This document shows positions 5,984 to 8,597 of a DNA stretch of 8,597 bases, one piece after another. The notes beneath the pieces were generated by a model. The model did no database searches. It was given only the letters and a program-made list of their open reading frames with translations, and was not told where the DNA came from. Origin of the DNA: Desulfuromonadaceae bacterium. Its GTDB lineage: Bacteria > Desulfobacterota > Desulfuromonadia > Desulfuromonadales > Geopsychrobacteraceae. The stretch is taken from contig DAOWKG010000048.1 in assembly GCA_030639985.1 (NCBI GenBank), forward strand, positions 1 to 8,597, read 5' to 3'. Position numbers and translations under genes: made by a program. Every line of letters starts with the position of its first letter. Positions within the stretch are counted from its first letter, which is position 1.

Positions 5984-7909
5984 TTAAGCTAGAGCCATTT
6001 GGCCTCTAGCCTCACTTTTTGCTTCACAGGTTTCCACTGTCTCTTCCTGTGGCAGGAGAATTACAAAAGAGGTTCCCGCTCCGAGAATACTGTTTGCTGA
6101 AATTTTGCCGCCATGATTTTTTACAATACCGTGGGCAATTGATAATCCCAGCCCCTGCCATTCTCCTTGCCCTTTGGTGGTATAGAATGGGTCAAAGATA
6201 TAATTGAGTTCGTTACGATCCATCCCTTGCCCAGTATCTGTTATTGTCAGTTTAAGAAATTTTTTTGGGAATCCCTCCTGGCTCTGACAATTACCGTTTG
6301 AACTGTCAAGATTGAAGAGGCTTATTTCCAGCACTCCACCCGTCGGTAGCATCGCATCTAAGGCGTTTGTGCTGAGGTTCATAATAAGTTGATGAATTTG
6401 TTTATTGTTGGCTTTGATCATTCCGAGATCAGACCCAATATGTTTATTTATTTTTATTGTTGAGGGCAAGTTGGTGCGTAAGGCAACGACACATTTATTG
6501 ATTATATCAGCGATATCAATTAACTGTTTGGGGGGTTCATTTTGCTGATTTATGGCGGTAAATTGCTCAACTAACTTATGGCCATTTTGGGTTGCTTTGA
6601 ATATTGATAGAAATTTTTCTTGAAATGAGGCGTTGTCGTTGCTAGCACTTAGCCCTTCTTGTGAATTGGTTGATATAGTAACAAGTTGCTTTTTAAAAGC
6701 ATGGATAATTGCCCCCGACAGCGCGGCTAGCGCCTCCAATTTTTGAGTCTGTTGGAGGTATCGCTGTAACTGCATTTCTTTAGTACTATTTCTGATAGTA
6801 GTTATGTACTGGATGACCCGGTTAGATGCGTCAAAAACCGGTGCTATCTTGACATCAATGTCGTGTTCATCACCATTGCCATTGCGAGTGATAAAGTGCC
6901 CAGCTTTGGGTCTATTGGCTTTTATTGCTGCCAGGATGGCCTGGTAAAATTTAGGGTTGTTCTTAGAACATTGAAACTCATGAATGCTGATACCAATGAT
7001 TTTATTAAGTGGGAGTTGACACAATTCAATGAAGCTTGGGTTTACATATTGAATAATTCCGTCGGTGTTAAAAGTGATAACCCCTTCAGCTGTTTGTTCT
7101 GTGATTGCCGCCAGCATCAGATGTTCGTTTCCTGCCAATGTATGTTCTTTGTCTTTACGAATATTTGTTATGCCTGTAGATATGTAGCCGGCAATTTCTT
7201 CGAGCAGTTTAACCTGCTCACTGTCGAAGGCATAGGTTTTGGCATTAAATATAATCAACGCTCCGGTTATGTTGAACTCATCTCGCAGTGGGATCGAAAT
7301 ACAGGAGCCGAAACCACAGCGCTTAGCTGCTTCGCGGCGGTGTTTAAAGCGTGAATTGTTCAACAAATCCTGATATATGATAGATTCACCAATGCGGATA
7401 GAGGTTCCTGCCGGACATCTCCCTTTATCATTATTCTCCCAAGTGGCGTCAAAATTATCAAAGAAGCAGCCAACGTTACCGTAGTTGGTAGTTTGTTTGA
7501 GGGTTTTATTTTTATCTTGTTCGGCAGAAGCTATCCATGCCATGCGATGCCCGCCCGCTTCAACACAAAGTTGACAAGCCTCTTGCATCAATGCAAGCCC
7601 GTCTCCTGCTTTGACCGCTGCAGCACTGTAGTCACGGAAGTTTTTCATCTCTACATTTAATTTCTGAAGTGGCTGGTCTGATTTTGGTTGCAGCGAATCC
7701 CAATGCTGGAGCAAGAAGTAGAGGAGGCTCGATGAGAGACCAAGAAACAGCCAGTGACTCATTTCAATAAATTGGGGTACCACCGGTTGACGATTAGAAA
7801 GGAGAGTAAACAGTGTGTTTGAAAAAAGGATCCAGATTCCGCCAATACTGAAATAACCTAAAGTTATGATCAAGCAGTTGAGTTTTGAAAGTGTGGTTCG
7901 GGTTCTCAT
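5984..7909 (-). CDS. Membrane histidine kinase: two TMs, GAF, PAS, atypical H-box, HATPase
   Basis: 641 residues. Two N-terminal TMs (about 13-37 and 52-68) flank a short loop. A GAF domain spans about 95-250 (RMAWIASAE ... RCPAGTSIRIG ... CISIPLRD) and contains six Cys. A PAS domain spans about 262-378 (GVITFNTDGIIQYVNPSF ... ITTIRN). The dimerisation segment (QQTQKLEALAALSGAIIHAF, residues 386-405) aligns with the QAQKMEAIGTLAGGIAHDFN family but has His403-Ala404 where His-Asp is usual. The HATPase domain has an N-box (NLSTNALDAM, 511-520), G1 (DTGQGM, 558-563), F-box (IFDPFYTTKG) and G2 (GEWQGLGLS). There is no receiver domain and no response regulator in the window. GGAGGA precedes the ATG, and a candidate promoter lies 40-70 bp upstream. 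It may feed the sigma-54 circuit of the neighbouring operon, but this is inference. The six Cys in GAF suggest redox or metal sensing. Confidence 0.9.
   Translation of the reverse strand: MRTRTTLSKLNCLIITLGYFSIGGIWILFSNTLFTLLSNRQPVVPQFIEMSHWLFLGLSSSLLYFLLQHWDSLQPKSDQPLQKLNVEMKNFRDYSAAAVKAGDGLALMQEACQLCVEAGGHRMAWIASAEQDKNKTLKQTTNYGNVGCFFDNFDATWENNDKGRCPAGTSIRIGESIIYQDLLNNSRFKHRREAAKRCGFGSCISIPLRDEFNITGALIIFNAKTYAFDSEQVKLLEEIAGYISTGITNIRKDKEHTLAGNEHLMLAAITEQTAEGVITFNTDGIIQYVNPSFIELCQLPLNKIIGISIHEFQCSKNNPKFYQAILAAIKANRPKAGHFITRNGNGDEHDIDVKIAPVFDASNRVIQYITTIRNSTKEMQLQRYLQQTQKLEALAALSGAIIHAFKKQLVTISTNSQEGLSASNDNASFQEKFLSIFKATQNGHKLVEQFTAINQQNEPPKQLIDIADIINKCVVALRTNLPSTIKINKHIGSDLGMIKANNKQIHQLIMNLSTNALDAMLPTGGVLEISLFNLDSSNGNCQSQEGFPKKFLKLTITDTGQGMDRNELNYIFDPFYTTKGQGEWQGLGLSIAHGIVKNHGGKISANSILGAGTSFVILLPQEETVETCEAKSEARGQMALA
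5988..6020. terminator. Hairpin at the convergent junction, possible bidirectional terminator
   Basis: GCTAGAGCC (5988-5996) pairs with GGCCTCTAGC (6001-6010) through a 4-nt loop ATTT, with one bulged base. On the plus strand five bases separate it from TTTTT (6016-6020), so transcripts of the HAMP operon could end here. On the minus strand it is followed by TTAAAATTAG, a poorer U-tract. The stem is formed by the last codons of the kinase (ARGQMALA), so it overlaps that gene's 3' end. Confidence 0.5.
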
Positions 7910-8045
7910 TTGTTGTTTCCTCCCCCCGCCATGGGTTGTTTGTAGTCTTTATTTCGGTCTGTGCTCAGCATTGACAAACAAGTGCTGTTTCCGGCCGGTT
8001 TTAACGCCGAAAAGTTTGCTGGCCGGGACGTATCGAGTTGGATTT
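7910..8045. other. Intergenic leader upstream of the histidine kinase
   Basis: The spacer carries the kinase promoter candidate and, near 8000-8025, CCGGCC and GGCCGG copies about 24 nt apart that could pair as a weak stem. I saw no gene and no recognised riboswitch in it. Confidence 0.3.
7948..7977 (-). promoter_or_regulatory. Candidate sigma-70 promoter of the kinase gene
   Basis: Read on the minus strand, TTGTCA (7977-7972; 5 of 6 to TTGACA) and AATAAA (7953-7948; 4 of 6 to TATAAT) are 18 bp apart. Transcription would begin near 7941, about 30 nt before the kinase ATG and after the GC-rich hairpin. The kinase can thus be expressed apart from the cytochrome upstream. Confidence 0.35.
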
Positions 8046-8075
8046 TGCACCGGGAGGAAAAGCTCTCCCGGTGCA
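8046..8075. terminator. 11-bp perfect GC-rich hairpin downstream of the 8106-8597 cytochrome
   Basis: TGCACCGGGAG (8046-8056) and CTCCCGGTGCA (8065-8075) are exact inverted copies with an 8-nt loop. The stem starts 31 bp after the stop codon of the cytochrome gene. Neither strand has a proper T-run after it (AAAATC on the minus side, GAAATAAC on the plus side), so it is terminator-like but not a classic intrinsic terminator. It may end or stabilise the cytochrome mRNA and separate it from the kinase. Confidence 0.5.
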
Positions 8076-8105
8076 GAAATAACCTTAAGTACGGTTTAAG
8101 TCATA

Positions 8106-8597
8106 TTACAGACTCAAATTATTGAGATCATGAGCAGTGTTATGGCAAGCTCCACATTGTGGAAATTTCGCATGAATCCCGGCTGGGTGAGGGGTTCCAT
8201 GACAATCAGCACATTGTGGTACGGTTTTATGTTTATTGGCATGGCACTTTACGCAGCCAATTTCACGGTGCTTGGTGGTGGTTGCCTGAAGTTCCGTAAA
8301 TGCATCTTCATGGCAAGCAGCGCAAAGTACATTAGGGGTTGTATCTGGATATTCTAGTACTGTTGGCCGGTGAACTTCGTGACAGGTGGCACAATCTTTT
8401 TGAACCATTTCATCAGAATGGGGCTCGTGACACTGGGCACACTCAGGGACGTTACCATGGGTATCAGCATGGCAGAAGTTACAGGCAACTTCGGTATGCA
8501 TGCTTGGATTTGCTACCAGTTGGTCGTTTTGCTGAGTATGGCAAGTCAGGCATTCTGCTTTTAAATCACCCGTAAGGGTAACCTTTAATGGTTGGTG
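8106..8597 (-). CDS. Multiheme c-type cytochrome, C-terminal part (cut by right window edge), paralogue of 135-911
   Basis: The frame is open from the window edge (8597) to the stop at 8106, giving 163 residues without a start. A Met at 8501 is internal: the 32 upstream residues contain another haem site (AECLTCHTQ) and match the paralogue. Eight CxxCH sites begin at local residues 16, 39, 53, 69, 92, 115, 129 and 148, with spacings 23-14-16-23-23-14-19. The last eight sites of the 12-haem protein at 135-911 have 23-13-16-23-23-14-19, and flanking residues match (HxPLK at the start, KFP.C..CH..AHDL at the end). So this is the second and third tetrahaem module of a like protein, and the missing N-terminus probably holds one more module plus a signal peptide. 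Likely role: periplasmic or surface electron wire. Its operon partners lie to the right of the window. Confidence 0.9.
   Translation of the reverse strand, partial: HQPLKVTLTGDLKAECLTCHTQQNDQLVANPSMHTEVACNFCHADTHGNVPECAQCHEPHSDEMVQKDCATCHEVHRPTVLEYPDTTPNVLCAACHEDAFTELQATTTKHREIGCVKCHANKHKTVPQCADCHGTPHPAGIHAKFPQCGACHNTAHDLNNLSL

Noticed and set aside
6863..7354. 163-codon plus-strand open frame inside the kinase
   Set aside because: It is an antisense shadow of the GAF and PAS coding region, starts with GTG and has no ribosome site.
7866..8099. 77-codon plus-strand open frame across the kinase leader
   Set aside because: It covers the kinase start, the promoter candidate and the hairpin; no ribosome site and no recognisable protein features.
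8106..8501. Start of the right-edge cytochrome at the Met at 8501
   Set aside because: The frame remains open to the window edge, contains another CxxCH upstream and aligns with its paralogue; that Met is internal.

Overview
This window looks like a redox/electron-transfer locus from a Desulfuromonadota bacterium (Geobacter/Desulfuromonas-like). Four genes encode secreted multiheme c-type cytochromes (12, 7-9, 5 and at least 8 haem sites). They are accompanied by an exported NHL beta-propeller protein, a two-TM HAMP protein, a small NtrC-type Fis-like HTH protein and a hybrid-sensor-style histidine kinase. The organism assignment is inferred from gene content and protein style; no rRNA or marker gene is present.

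Layout. (1) Positions 1-1942, minus strand: an operon running NHL propeller -> 12-haem cytochrome -> start of another exported protein cut by the left edge. (2) Positions 1943-2343: a divergent regulatory region with a perfect 18-bp tandem repeat on the NHL side, an imperfect dyad and a candidate sigma-54 promoter facing right. (3) Positions 2344-5917, plus strand: Fis-type HTH -> cytochrome with seven canonical CxxCH plus two irregular haem sites -> 5-haem cytochrome with a large haem-free middle -> HAMP membrane protein. (4) Positions 5918-6020: a convergent junction with a hairpin that overlaps the kinase stop codon. (5) Positions 5984-7909, minus strand: TM-GAF-PAS histidine kinase with an unusual H-box. 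(6) Positions 7910-8105: kinase leader with a candidate sigma-70 promoter and an 11-bp GC-rich hairpin. (7) Positions 8106-8597, minus strand: the C-terminal two thirds of a second 12-haem-type cytochrome, a clear paralogue of the one at 135-911 and cut by the right edge.

How they may work together (inference): the cytochromes carry electrons across the periplasm or cell surface. The kinase senses a cytoplasmic or membrane signal, and a sigma-54/NtrC-type circuit involving the Fis-like protein controls the plus-strand cytochrome operon. The strongest points for a second look are the triplicated tetrahaem module and its duplicated gene, the CDNSH and CX7CH irregular haem sites, and the kinase with a substituted H-box next to an NtrC-like HTH that has no AAA+ domain.
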